Source: Streptomyces sp. M41(2017) (lineage in GTDB: Bacteria; Actinomycetota; Actinomycetes; Streptomycetales; Streptomycetaceae). Taken from it: a DNA stretch of 64,000 nucleotides. The DNA lies in NCBI RefSeq assembly GCF_002078175.1, contig NZ_MWFK01000002.1, positions 1-64,000 of the forward strand. The letters are read 5' to 3'. Positions 17,769 to 25,853 of this stretch are shown in pieces (the stretch's first letter is position 1; each line of letters begins with the position of its first letter). The notes beneath the pieces were generated by a model. It did not search any database. It was not told the origin of the DNA and saw only the letters and a program-made list of their open reading frames with translations. A program made the translations under genes and the position numbers.

Positions 17769-18100
17769 GCCGTGGCGTCGGGAGTAGTTGGTGACGTGAC
17801 GACGGTGATCCGGGCTGCGCAGGACCCGGGTTCCCTGGGCGGATCCCAGGTCACATCGATGTCAGCTCCGTGGACGTCGTGTGCCAGTCCCGCCACCATG
17901 GCGGCAGCGGCGGCCTGTGCCTGGGCTGGGTGGGCGTTGGCCGCCACGTCGGCCAGGCGTCCGCAGAGCAGCCCGCCTTCCTCGGTGAGAACGCTGTGGC
18001 GCCATCCGTCCGGCGTCGCCAGCAGGACGATGCTGCTGGGCATGCCGAAGGCTGGCCCTCTCTTCGTCACGCGCTTGCGTCGCACCATGGAGCCATCCAA
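17765..18100 (-). CDS. Hypothetical protein
   Basis: 111 codons from ATG at 18100 with GAGG just upstream (ATG at 18088 is an alternative). After a basic start (VRRKRVTKRG) come a strand-rich part with PSSIVLLATPDGWRHSVLTE, an Ala-rich helix (AAAAAMVAGLAHDVHG) and a second strand pair (ADIDVTWDPP, ARITVVTSP). The alpha-beta layout looks like a real small cytoplasmic protein. It overlaps the start of the following gene by 4 bp, so the two formed a unit. I do not recognise the family. Confidence 0.55.
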   Translation of the reverse strand: MDGSMVRRKRVTKRGPAFGMPSSIVLLATPDGWRHSVLTEEGGLLCGRLADVAANAHPAQAQAAAAAMVAGLAHDVHGADIDVTWDPPREPGSCAARITVVTSPTTPDATA

Positions 18101-18154
18101 CCTCGTGGGGTTCCGGGAGGTTCGCGCGGGCGGAAGTTCAGGCGCTGCGGCGGG

Positions 18155-18183
18155 CGGCCCGTCCCGGGTTCCGGGACGGGCCG
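18155..18183. terminator. 13-bp perfect hairpin terminator
   Basis: Arms CGGCCCGTCCCGG (18155-18167) and CCGGGACGGGCCG (18171-18183) with a GTT loop, placed 59 bp after the SgcJ/EcaC-type gene stop on the minus strand. Confidence 0.88.
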
Positions 18184-18241
18184 GCCCGGTGCTCGCGCAG
18201 GCCTTTCGACTCCAGGACCGTGGGCGGGCGACCCGGTGGTG

Positions 18242-18658
18242 TCAGCTCGTGGCCGCCGCCTTCGGCGAGTTCTGGTAGGCGGCCACCTGCCATCCCGTTT
18301 CCTGCCGGGTCAGGATCCACATGGCGATCGCGCCGCGGTCGGCCGGCACGTGTGTCTCGCCGGGGAAGAGGATGCTCGTCTCGCTGATGACGGCGGCGGC
18401 ATCCTTGGTGAGGAAGCGGATGTCGAGCACCTTGTTGCTCGTGGTGGAGCCCTTGAGGTAGCTGGTGAAGCCGGCCTGCATGCTCTGCCGGATCTCCTCG
18501 CGGGAGGAGCGGTAGGACCCCGGCAGGATCACGCTCGCGTCCTCGGTGTAGTCGGCGACGAACGCGTCCGCGTCATAGGTGTCCCACGCGGCGTAGACGT
18601 TCTCGAGGACCTTGAGGATGGCGGTCTCGTCCGCGGTGTGCGTCCGGTTCGTGGTCAT
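18242..18658 (-). CDS. SgcJ/EcaC-family (NTF2-like) protein
   Basis: 138 codons from ATG at 18658 behind AAGGAG. NTF2-like cone fold pattern: ETAILKVLENVYAAWDTYDA, FVADYTEDASVILPGSYRSS, then IRFLTKDAAAVISETSILFP and the final strands AMWILTRQETGWQVAAYQNS. The SgcJ/EcaC subfamily is widespread in actinomycetes, often annotated as oxidoreductase without proof; some members act in antibiotic pathways. No catalytic residues can be assigned here. Next upstream on the same strand is the ECF sigma factor, which itself carries an NTF2-like tail; a shared ligand or regulon is possible but not shown. Confidence 0.85.
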   Translation of the reverse strand: MTTNRTHTADETAILKVLENVYAAWDTYDADAFVADYTEDASVILPGSYRSSREEIRQSMQAGFTSYLKGSTTSNKVLDIRFLTKDAAAVISETSILFPGETHVPADRGAIAMWILTRQETGWQVAAYQNSPKAAATS

Positions 18659-18830
18659 GGCTGCTCCTTGCTCGGTCGTAGCGTGCGGGTCGCCGTGGGC
18701 TGCGGCTCACCGGGAGCCGGTGCGGCTCCGCAGGTACATACCGGCGCCGGAGTCCCGGCTCATCGCGTATCCCGAACATTTTTCGGAGAGTGCGGGGCGC
18801 GCTCTCGCGGAAGCGGTCGCTCTGGTGTGG

Positions 18831-19784
18831 TCAGGCTTCGATGCGGGGGGCCAGACGGAAGGCTGCGAAGATCTCGGCGTCCTGGAAGACGGTGTTTCTG
18901 CTGATCCCGGAGGCGGTGACGGTGAACACCTGGAGTGTGTGGAGTTCGAAGGCGCCGCTGTCGCCGAGGCGGTAGGCGGCCATGCCGGGTTGGCCGTTCG
19001 CCGCGACGTGGGTCAGGTGCCAGTCGGCGCCTGCCTCGGCGAAGACCCAGTCCATGAACTGCCCGTACTTCTCGCGTCCGGTGAACCAGTTGAGCATCGG
19101 CGGCATCTCCATGATGACGTCGTCGCTCAGCAGTTTCTTGAGACCTTCGACGTCGGCGTCCTGGAACGCTTTCATGTAGCGGTCGACGAGGGCTTGTTGT
19201 TCTGCCCGGGAGGGTTCCGCGATCTGCTCCTCGATGAGGCCCGCCTCGTTCAGGCGAGCGCGTGCGCGTTGCAGGGCGCTGTTGACGGAGGCGACCGACG
19301 TGTCGAGGACGTCCGCTGCTTCGACGGCGGAGAACGCGAGGACGTCGCGCAGGATCAGCGCGGCGCGCTGGCGTGCTGAGAGGTGTTGCAGGGCGGCGAC
19401 GAAGGCCAGCCGTACGCTGCTGGGGTCGACGGCCGCGCCGGTGGGGCTTCCCAGGTGCAGCAGTGAGTCGGGGATCGGCTGCAGCCAGGTGGCTTCGCCT
19501 CCGTGGACCAGCGGGTCCGTGGGCAGGCGTTCGGTCACTGTTCCGGCGGGCAGGGGGCGGCGGCGCCGGGTTTCCAGGGCTGTCAGGCATGCGTTGGTCG
19601 CGATCCGGTGGAGCCAGGTCCGCAAGGCGGCGCGGGACGGGTCGTAGGCGTCCCGGGCCCGCCAGGCTCGCAGATAGGTCTCCTGCACCAGGTCCTCGGC
19701 GTCGTGGACCGAGCCGAGGATGCGGTAGCAGTGAGCGAGCAGCTCCTGTCGGAACGGTTCGATCTGACGGTCGAAATCCACCAC
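18831..19784 (-). CDS. ECF sigma factor with SnoaL-like C-terminal domain (SigG type)
   Basis: 317 codons from GTG at 19784 behind GGGGGAG. Sigma region 2 includes LLAHCYRILGSVHDAEDLVQ and ETYLRAWRARDAYDP; region 4 shows LSARQRAALILRDVLAFSAV and TSVASVNSALQRARARL. After a linker, residues 200-310 form an NTF2/SnoaL-like domain (LVDRYMKAFQDADVEGLKKL, MPPMLNWFTGREKYGQFM). In such sigma factors the fused domain contacts the core and modulates activity in place of an anti-sigma factor. The architecture matches M. tuberculosis SigG-like ECFs. Full length; the target promoters are not known. Confidence 0.92.
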   Translation of the reverse strand: MVDFDRQIEPFRQELLAHCYRILGSVHDAEDLVQETYLRAWRARDAYDPSRAALRTWLHRIATNACLTALETRRRRPLPAGTVTERLPTDPLVHGGEATWLQPIPDSLLHLGSPTGAAVDPSSVRLAFVAALQHLSARQRAALILRDVLAFSAVEAADVLDTSVASVNSALQRARARLNEAGLIEEQIAEPSRAEQQALVDRYMKAFQDADVEGLKKLLSDDVIMEMPPMLNWFTGREKYGQFMDWVFAEAGADWHLTHVAANGQPGMAAYRLGDSGAFELHTLQVFTVTASGISRNTVFQDAEIFAAFRLAPRIEA

Positions 19785-19929
19785 CGTGACGCTCCCCCGC
19801 GGCCAGTCCCTCGTCCGTGTGCCGGGACCCTACCGCAGGGCTCTCCGGGGGTTTGGTGGCGTTTGCCGGCGGAGGCGAGGACGGGGTGTCCTGGTGTGTC
19901 GGAGGCGGGTGTCGGCCTGCTTTCGGGTC

Positions 19930-20490
19930 CTAGTGGCCGGCTGTCGGGTGCCACTCGCGGTGGAGGAGGCCGAAGACCCAGGAGTCGGAGACGTCGCCGT
20001 TGACGACGCAGTCCTCGCGGAGGGTGCCTTCGCGGACGAAGCCGAGCTTCTCCAGGACCCGGGCGGACGCCAGGTTGCGGGTGTCGGTCTCGGCCTGGAC
20101 GCGGTTCAGGTCCAGGGTGTCGAACGCCCAGCGCAGGACGGCGTGTGCGGTCTCCGTGGCGTAGCCGTGGCCCCATGCGGCGGTGTCGAAGACGTAGCCC
20201 AGGGATGCGCTGCGGAAGTCCGGGTTGACGTTGGTCAGGCCGCACCAGCCGATGAATACGCCGTCGGAGAGGCGGTCGACGGCCAACCGCGCTCCCGTGC
20301 CTTCCTCCTCGATCGTCCGGCATGTTGCGATGAAGCGCTGGGCGCGGGCCGGTTCGGTCCACGGCGGGGAGTCCCAGTAGCGCAGCACGTGGGCGTTGCT
20401 GTGGAGCGCGTAGAGCGGCGCCGTGTCGGCGTCGGTGAACGGCCGCAGTCGCAGGCGGGCGGTGCGCAGTTCGGGGGTGGGCAGTGTCAT
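19930..20490 (-). CDS. GNAT N-acetyltransferase, RimJ/RimL type
   Basis: 186 codons from ATG at 20490; AGGA eight nt before it favours this start over ATG at 20499. The sequence follows the RimJ/RimL group: TARLRLRPFTDADTAPLYAL, GWCGLTNVNPDFRSASLGYV, the acetyl-CoA loop AWGHGYATETAHAVLRWAFD, then RVQAETDTRNLASARVLEKL GF. These enzymes move acetyl from acetyl-CoA to an N-terminal or side-chain amine of a protein or small molecule. Substrate unknown. It stands alone. Confidence 0.9.
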   Translation of the reverse strand: MTLPTPELRTARLRLRPFTDADTAPLYALHSNAHVLRYWDSPPWTEPARAQRFIATCRTIEEEGTGARLAVDRLSDGVFIGWCGLTNVNPDFRSASLGYVFDTAAWGHGYATETAHAVLRWAFDTLDLNRVQAETDTRNLASARVLEKLGFVREGTLREDCVVNGDVSDSWVFGLLHREWHPTAGH

Positions 20491-20670
20491 GCGGGGCATC
20501 CTGCCGCGTCGCGTTCGCCCCCGGCCATCGGTTTGTCCGGGCGGCCGGGGGCGTGTACGTGTCCGGGGGGCGCCGGGCGCGTCGTATGGGTGGTGGGGCC
20601 GCGGAGCCAGAAGTCACCCGGTCTCCGTGACGGTTGCCTCCGGTGGGGGTGGGGTCGTGGCTTGTGTCGA

Positions 20671-21150
20671 TCAGTCCCTGTGGGGCATGGGGAGATCGCG
20701 TTCCAGGACAGCGCGCACTTCGGCGATCTCGTGCTTCCATCGGTCACTCTTCAAGGTCTCGTCGTCCCAGATGGCTGCGGGAGCGCCACCCGGGATGCAG
20801 TAGCCGTAGATCTTGTCCGCGACTTCATCGGTGAAGAGGTTGTCGTAGTGGAAGGATCCTTCGAAGCCCAGCCACGCGATGCCCTCGGCTTCCGTTGAGG
20901 CCTTTTGCAGGCACTCTCGCAAGTAGGGGACGAAGTCGCGGTCGATGTCGTCGAACGCGAGGTCGTATGACTGGACAATTCCTCGTCGGCCTTCGGGATC
21001 CGGGCCGAGCGGATACCGTTTCACGTGGTCCGGTCTCATCGCCGCAACCGTGAACGCGTTCTCTGGAAGCCACGATTCGGATACCCCGAGTGTGAACAAA
21101 ATGATGACGGCCGGGCCGCTCCAACAGACGGCTTCTTCGATCTCGTTCAC
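20671..21150 (-). CDS. Hypothetical protein
   Basis: 159 codons from GTG at 21150 with GGGA six nt upstream. A soluble, acidic protein with a well-mixed residue pattern: EEAVCWSGPAVIILFTLGVS, RGIVQSYDLAFDDIDRDFVP, ECLQKASTEAEGIAWLGFEG, FHYDNLFTDEVADKIYGYCI. I do not recognise a family. Codon use is less biased than in the flanking genes, which may indicate recent transfer. Located between GNAT and an HTH gene on the same strand, with about 120 bp to the latter. Confidence 0.6.
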   Translation of the reverse strand: MNEIEEAVCWSGPAVIILFTLGVSESWLPENAFTVAAMRPDHVKRYPLGPDPEGRRGIVQSYDLAFDDIDRDFVPYLRECLQKASTEAEGIAWLGFEGSFHYDNLFTDEVADKIYGYCIPGGAPAAIWDDETLKSDRWKHEIAEVRAVLERDLPMPHRD

Positions 21151-21267
21151 CAGAGATCCCGCTTCGCCAGTTTTCCCGCACCGGGCATCATCGCGGTGAT
21201 TGCCTTCCCTGCAACAGCTCGATACTTGGCCTTGGCCTCGGCCTCGTCGAAGCAGCTTCGGACGCCC

Positions 21268-21849
21268 TCAGGCCGCGAAGCCGACGGTGGTCACGTACTC
21301 GTACTGTCCCCATTGGGAGCCGAGGTCCACGATCTGGTCGATCCAGGCTTCGTCCAGGGCCTGGTCGTCGCCGTCGGCCCAGGCTCGGACGACGGCGTCC
21401 CAGTGACGGATGTTCAGGCTGCGGTATTCCACGATCCGTTGGCGCGGGCGGTCGACCTGGGACTGGTTCAGCGGGTGCAGTTCGACTCGTGTGCCGCGGC
21501 CCTCGCGGTTGAGGCGGCCCAGGAGATAGCGGGCGACGTTCCGCCGGCGCACCGTCCGGTAGGCGGTCTCGATGCGTTCCAGATTCTTCCTGGACGGGAG
21601 GCGCTTTCCGCCGAGCCATGCTTTGAGGGTGCGGTCGGTGACCGTGAGGCCTGCTGCGCGGGCGGCCGCGCGGGCGTGGTCGGTGCGGGTCAGGTAGTGC
21701 AGGCGGGCCAGCAGGCCCCGCTGTGCCGTGATCGGGGTGGCGATGTGGCCGGCGAGCTTGTCGAGTTGCCGGGCGACGGCTTCGAAGCCCTTGATGCCAC
21801 GAGCACCGAATTGACCGAAATCGATGTTCCTTTCCGGCACCCTGCTCAC
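21268..21849 (-). CDS. HTH DNA-binding protein of Tpg-like layout
   Basis: 193 codons from ATG at 21849. After about 45 residues comes an HTH-like segment, ARAAGLTVTDRTLKAWLGGK RLPSRKNLERIETAY, with a basic patch RTVRRRNVARYLLGRLNREG, then a C-terminal acidic helix pair (HWDAVVRAWADGDDQALDEA, then YEYVTTVGF). Length and order (HTH with RTxxxWL.GKR.PS, basic stretch, acidic end) resemble the telomere terminal proteins (Tpg) of Streptomyces linear replicons and related plasmid regulators, but the identity is not established. A simple transcription regulator is the alternative. No tap gene lies next to it. Confidence 0.5.
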   Translation of the reverse strand: MSRVPERNIDFGQFGARGIKGFEAVARQLDKLAGHIATPITAQRGLLARLHYLTRTDHARAAARAAGLTVTDRTLKAWLGGKRLPSRKNLERIETAYRTVRRRNVARYLLGRLNREGRGTRVELHPLNQSQVDRPRQRIVEYRSLNIRHWDAVVRAWADGDDQALDEAWIDQIVDLGSQWGQYEYVTTVGFAA

Positions 21850-22082
21850 TCCTGACTGATCGACGAACCTCCCCTATTCTAGCGGATTTGCCCGAGAGTA
21901 AGGCCCATTCGGACTGAATATCTGCATCGATTTTGTCGGTTCATGTCTCGCGAGAGTTTATGCCCAACGAGTGAAGGGCGAATTGGCGGTGCCGTGGGGT
22001 CACGGCCGCCGACAGCCTTCGCGAAGGTCCGGAGTGTGTGGTGGTCCGCCGAGGTGTGGGCGGGGGCGGTCTCCGCGGCCGG

Positions 22083-23027
22083 CTAGGCGCGCCGCTCCCC
22101 CGGTCCGGCGGGGTCGGGGTGGGCCGCGGTGCGCAGGGCGTGTACGGCGGGTGTGTCGCGGTTGGCCGGGAGCCATGCGAGGAGTGAGACGGAGTTGCCG
22201 AGCTCGGGGGAATCCACGTAGGTGAGTCCGGGGCGCGGGTAGAGGCGGCGGGCGGCCGCCGGTAAGAACGTGATGGCTCGTTTCTGGAGGACCGCGAGCA
22301 CCATGGCTTCGGTGTCGCGGACCACGGGGCCGTAGCGCACGCTGGTTCCGTCGGGGCGTGGGTTGATGGTGAGGTGGTCCCACCACTGACGTGGTACTTC
22401 GGGGGGCATGTCCACCACGGCGCGGTCCGCGATCTGGGCGAGGGTGAGTGAGCTTTCGTGGGCCAGCGGGTCGTCCGCCGGGAGGCAGATCACGCGTGGT
22501 TCCGTGGCGAGTTCGATGCTCTGGAAGCTGGCGGGCAGGGGTGCGCGCAGGAAGGCGGCGTCGACGGTGCCGTCAGCGAGGGCGTCGAACTGCTCGATGA
22601 AGCTCAGGTTGAGGACTTCGACCTCGAGGTGGGGGTGGCGGTTGCGCAGGCGGTCGAGGACGGTTCTTGCGTGGGGCATGGCCGCTTCCGCGCCGAGGGA
22701 GCCGATGCGCAGTCTGCCGCGGACGGTGCCGGCGTGTGCGTCGCAGACCTGGAGCAGTTTCGCCATCGCGGCGAGTACCTCTGTGGCCTGTTCGGTCAGT
22801 GCGTGTCCTGCCGGGGTGAGGGTGAGGGTGCCGGTGCGGCGTTCCAGCAGGGAGAGGTCGAGGCGCTGTTCCAGGGCGCGCATCTGCTGGCTGAGGGCGG
22901 GCTGGGAGATGAACATGCGGGCGGCCGCCCGTCCGAAGTGGAGTTCTTCCGCCAGTACGAGGAACAGCCGTAACTGGTGCAGGCTCGGTTCTCGGGCGTC
23001 TCGGCGACGCGTGCCCCCGGCGACCAT
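22083..23027 (-). CDS. LysR-family transcriptional regulator
   Basis: 314 codons from ATG at 23027. The N-terminal winged helix is classical: HQLRLFLVLAEELHFGRAAA, SQPALSQQMRALEQRLDLSL LERR, TLTPAGHAL. A LysR substrate-binding domain follows (GRLRIGSLGAEAAMPHARTV, then AFLRAPLPASFQSIELATEP). Such regulators bind a small inducer and control a neighbouring, often divergent, gene. The divergent neighbour here is the DUF5937-type regulator at 23201, 174 bp away. Ligand unknown. Confidence 0.93.
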   Translation of the reverse strand: MVAGGTRRRDAREPSLHQLRLFLVLAEELHFGRAAARMFISQPALSQQMRALEQRLDLSLLERRTGTLTLTPAGHALTEQATEVLAAMAKLLQVCDAHAGTVRGRLRIGSLGAEAAMPHARTVLDRLRNRHPHLEVEVLNLSFIEQFDALADGTVDAAFLRAPLPASFQSIELATEPRVICLPADDPLAHESSLTLAQIADRAVVDMPPEVPRQWWDHLTINPRPDGTSVRYGPVVRDTEAMVLAVLQKRAITFLPAAARRLYPRPGLTYVDSPELGNSVSLLAWLPANRDTPAVHALRTAAHPDPAGPGERRA

Positions 23028-23200
23028 AGAGGGCAGGTTATCGAATCGCTGAGTGTTCCCTTCGGTTCTCGGCCGCCCCGATGTCCGGTGCTCGACCAGA
23101 ATGGATCAAGGGGTCTGTTCTGCCGTGCGGTTGAGCGCGGTGGCCTCTGTCGTACGGCGAGCACCTCCCCTGCCGGTTGGGACGATCTGGGGAGGGCGTC

Positions 23201-24187
23201 ATGCTCCGTCTGCATTTCACCGACGACGACCTGAGGAACGTGCGGGTGTCACGGGGCCCGGATCCCCTGTGGGAGATCGTGTGCAGCATCTGCCGATTAA
23301 AGACGGGTGACGGGCGCGCGGAGTTCGGCGGGTGGCGGGAGGAGACGCGGGAGAGGATCCGCCGCGACGAGAGGCTGCGGGTGGCGTTGTCGCCGTTGCG
23401 CGGTCTGGTGCCCAGCCACGGTTACATTCCCGACCTCCTCACCCCCGACGCCTCCGGGGATCTGGCGGCGGGGCTGGACGCGGTCGGGGCGACGTCGGCG
23501 CGGGTGGTGGCGGAGCAGGTGGGGCGGCTGAACGCGGGGCAGGCCGGGCTGCGCGGGCGGGGCGGGAGTCCGCGGGCGGACTCCGTCGATCTGAAGAGAG
23601 TCGTGCGGGCGCTTGGTACGTACTTCGATGTTGTGCTGAGGCCTCATCTGCCGCGTATGCGGGGGCAGGTGGGGGTCGACGTCGATCTGCGTTCGGGGGC
23701 GCTGCTCGCGGGTGGGGTGCAGGGGCTTCTGGAGAGTCTGGCTCCGTATGCGCGATGGCGGGATCCGGTTCTCGAGGTGGACTATCCGGTGAGCCGCGAC
23801 GTGTTTCTGGGGGGCCGGGGGCTGCTGCTCGTTCCCTCGTTCTTCTGCTGGCGGCGTCCGACCGCGCTGGCCGATCCGGACCTGACGCCCACTCTGGTGT
23901 ATCCGGTGGCCAAGCCGGCCTGGCATCTGGCGCGGGACGGCGGGAGGGGTGCCTCACGGCTGCTCGGGCGGACGCGTGCCGCGATCCTCCAGGTTCTCGC
24001 CGGCCGTGACAGGTGCGGGGGATGTACGTCGACGGACATCGCCCGTGTCGTGGGGATCGCGCAGTCGAGTCTCACGTATCAGATGAGTGCGTTGCGTGAC
24101 GGGGGTCTGGTCAGTAGCCGCCGGTGCGGGAAGTACGTGGTCCACGCCGTCACGCCGCTCGGGCTGCGGGTCCTGGACGGGGTGTGA
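23201..24187 (+). CDS. DUF5937/ArsR-type winged-helix regulator
   Basis: 328 codons from ATG at 23201 behind GGGAGG. The N-terminal part (LRLHFTDDDLRNVRVSRGPD, WREETRERIRRDERLRVALS PL) is the DUF5937 domain of actinomycete regulators. The C-terminal 80 residues are an ArsR-like winged helix: RTRAAILQVLAGRDRCGGCT, STDIARVVGIAQSSLTYQMS, ALRDGGLVSSRRCGKYVVHA. Three Cys (two in RCGGC, one in RRCGK) near the recognition helices could sense metal or redox, but this is a guess. It is divergent from the LysR gene and has no downstream partner. Confidence 0.85.
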   Translation: MLRLHFTDDDLRNVRVSRGPDPLWEIVCSICRLKTGDGRAEFGGWREETRERIRRDERLRVALSPLRGLVPSHGYIPDLLTPDASGDLAAGLDAVGATSARVVAEQVGRLNAGQAGLRGRGGSPRADSVDLKRVVRALGTYFDVVLRPHLPRMRGQVGVDVDLRSGALLAGGVQGLLESLAPYARWRDPVLEVDYPVSRDVFLGGRGLLLVPSFFCWRRPTALADPDLTPTLVYPVAKPAWHLARDGGRGASRLLGRTRAAILQVLAGRDRCGGCTSTDIARVVGIAQSSLTYQMSALRDGGLVSSRRCGKYVVHAVTPLGLRVLDGV

Positions 24188-24723
24188 GGGGTCGCCTGTG
24201 GGGGCCGGATCGGCCGCGGCAGTGCGGCGGTCCGGCTGTCCTGCGTGGCAGGGGGCGACGCTTTGCGGGCCGGTCGCTCCTTGCCTGCCCAGACTGGCCT
24301 GACGCGAGGGCATTGCGCCGTCGACCAGCACCGGCTGCGAGCTCGCCGTGCACCAGGAGCCGGGACGGGCAGACGCGGCCGGTTGCCGGTCGCATCTTTC
24401 GGGTGACACCGCTTCAGGCCGCCACGACTCCAGAGCGGCGGATCCTCCCAGCCCCTATGAAGAAGGAGTGGAATTCTCGCCCAAGAGGCGGCGGACGTGA
24501 GAAGAGGAGCGCTACGCTGACGCGCCTGTGAGGCTTGCAACGGCGGGATGCGTCAGTATGTCGCTGCCGTCAGGTTGATGCCCGGATCCCTGGTCCAGCC
24601 GCGGTATTTGACGGTCTGGCGCACCTGTACCATGGGCTACCCAAAAGCAGACAAATCGCGCTTTTGGTATGTCCATTGTTACTTTGAGTCCCGCACCAGC
24701 GGGCCATTGAGATAGGCGCGTAG
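24188..24723. other. Intergenic region upstream of the DUF397 gene
   Basis: No gene is supported in these 536 bp. The right end is AT-richer than its surroundings and contains the inverted repeat at 24641-24667. Confidence 0.45.
24641..24667. promoter_or_regulatory. Inverted repeat upstream of DUF397, candidate operator
   Basis: Arms CCAAAAGC (24641-24648) and GCTTTTGG (24660-24667) with an 11-nt spacer, 57 bp before the DUF397 ATG, in an unusually AT-rich patch where a promoter is expected. It may be bound by an XRE/DUF5753 regulator of the kind encoded at 25854-26759. Confidence 0.4.
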
Positions 24724-24927
24724 ATGAACGGCTCGTGGTCGTGGCGCAGGTCATCGTTCAGCGATGCGGCAGGGAACCAGTGTGTGGAGGTTGCCTGCAC
24801 GGGGCGCGACGTACTCGTGCGGGATTCCAAGGACACTACGGAAGGCCTCTTGACCTTCAGCGTGACCGCGTGGGGCGGTTTCGTTGAGGCAGCCGAAGCT
24901 GCACCGATCGCCCCTGCATGCGGGTGA
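24724..24927 (+). CDS. DUF397-domain protein
   Basis: 67 codons from ATG at 24724. The whole protein is one DUF397 domain: SWSWRRSSFSDAAGNQCVEV ACTGRDVLVRDSKD, LTFSVTAWGGFVEAAE. DUF397 proteins are small partners of XRE/DUF5753 HTH regulators in Streptomyces (BldB/Scr1-type pairs and WhiJ-like systems), where they influence development or secondary metabolism. An XRE/DUF5753 gene lies 0.9 kb away on the opposite strand and may be its partner. Full length. Confidence 0.92.
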   Translation: MNGSWSWRRSSFSDAAGNQCVEVACTGRDVLVRDSKDTTEGLLTFSVTAWGGFVEAAEAAPIAPACG

Positions 24928-25016
24928 CAGGTTCCGGCCTCGATGGCCGTTCGCACGCAGGGGCGGATCAGCCGCTTGGAGACAGGGCCGGCAAGCAGCC
25001 ATGACGCCTGCTGAGT

Positions 25017-25244
25017 TCAGCGATTGGGGGCGCCCAGCCGGCCCGCAAGGGCCAGACCGGCGGTAGCGATTCCGGCGGCGGCTGCCTTACCGGAGTCGCC
25101 TGGTACCAGGATCAGGATGACGCTGGCCGCACTCAACGAGGCGACCGCCACGATCACGGCAACTACGGCATTGACACGCGGCAGGGCGGGAATGTGAGTG
25201 GGGCCCTCGCTGGGCCGAGGCCGCGAGGGTTCGATGTTGGACAC
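25017..25244 (-). CDS. Small membrane protein, unknown
   Basis: 75 codons from GTG at 25244, which has CTGGAG six nt upstream; the frame is open further upstream but with poor content. A polar Pro-rich start is followed by two hydrophobic helices, VNAVVAVIVAVASLSAASVI LILV and AAAAGIATAGLALAG, and a short tail LGAPNR. Probably a two-helix inner-membrane peptide. No family recognised. It is convergent with the DUF397 gene. Confidence 0.5.
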   Translation of the reverse strand: MSNIEPSRPRPSEGPTHIPALPRVNAVVAVIVAVASLSAASVILILVPGDSGKAAAAGIATAGLALAGRLGAPNR

Positions 25245-25853
25245 GGTTGACTCCAGATGGCCCGGGACTTGAGATGCCAACTGCCGCTCCGCTTGCAGAC
25301 GGACGGCCGTCTGCAGAGAAAATTCCCTGCCCTGTACGTGATCACTCTTCAGGGGTACGACGCATCGAATCTCCGAAGAGCGAGTTACCTTCCGAGGTGC
25401 ATTCCCGATGTCTCCGTTTTGACGTCGCCCCGTTTGCAATCCGGCCACACGCTAGCTAGCAGATTGATGGTTTATCTGGCGGCCGCGCAGAGCACACCTA
25501 CCTAAGAACGGTTGCCTCCAGGATGCTCCGCGCCGCCCTACCAGCGGCGTTGCAAACTCGGTCTGGATGCGCGACTGTGGCCCATACGCTGGTGTCCGGT
25601 TGGCCCGGGCGATCAGCATGGGGCGCGTCCCGTTGCAGCGGGCCGGCCCCGACTGTGGCTTCGCCTGTGCGGAGCCACAGCCATGTCGCCACCCTTGCGC
25701 CAGTGCGCCCCATCGTGCCTCAATGCGCCCTGCGGCTGCTCCGCGCCTGCCGAGGTGGCGCGGAGCAGCACATAGGCAGCTCCCCTGCCCGGGAATGCCC
25801 CGATGGCCACACCGGAGTGCGCACGGTTGCAGGGTGGCCGCAAGTGATGCAGG
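25245..25853. other. Intergenic region, no convincing gene
   Basis: Frames in this 609 bp stretch have poor residue composition. A 45-codon frame overlapping the XRE stop codon is discussed under rejected items. Confidence 0.4.
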
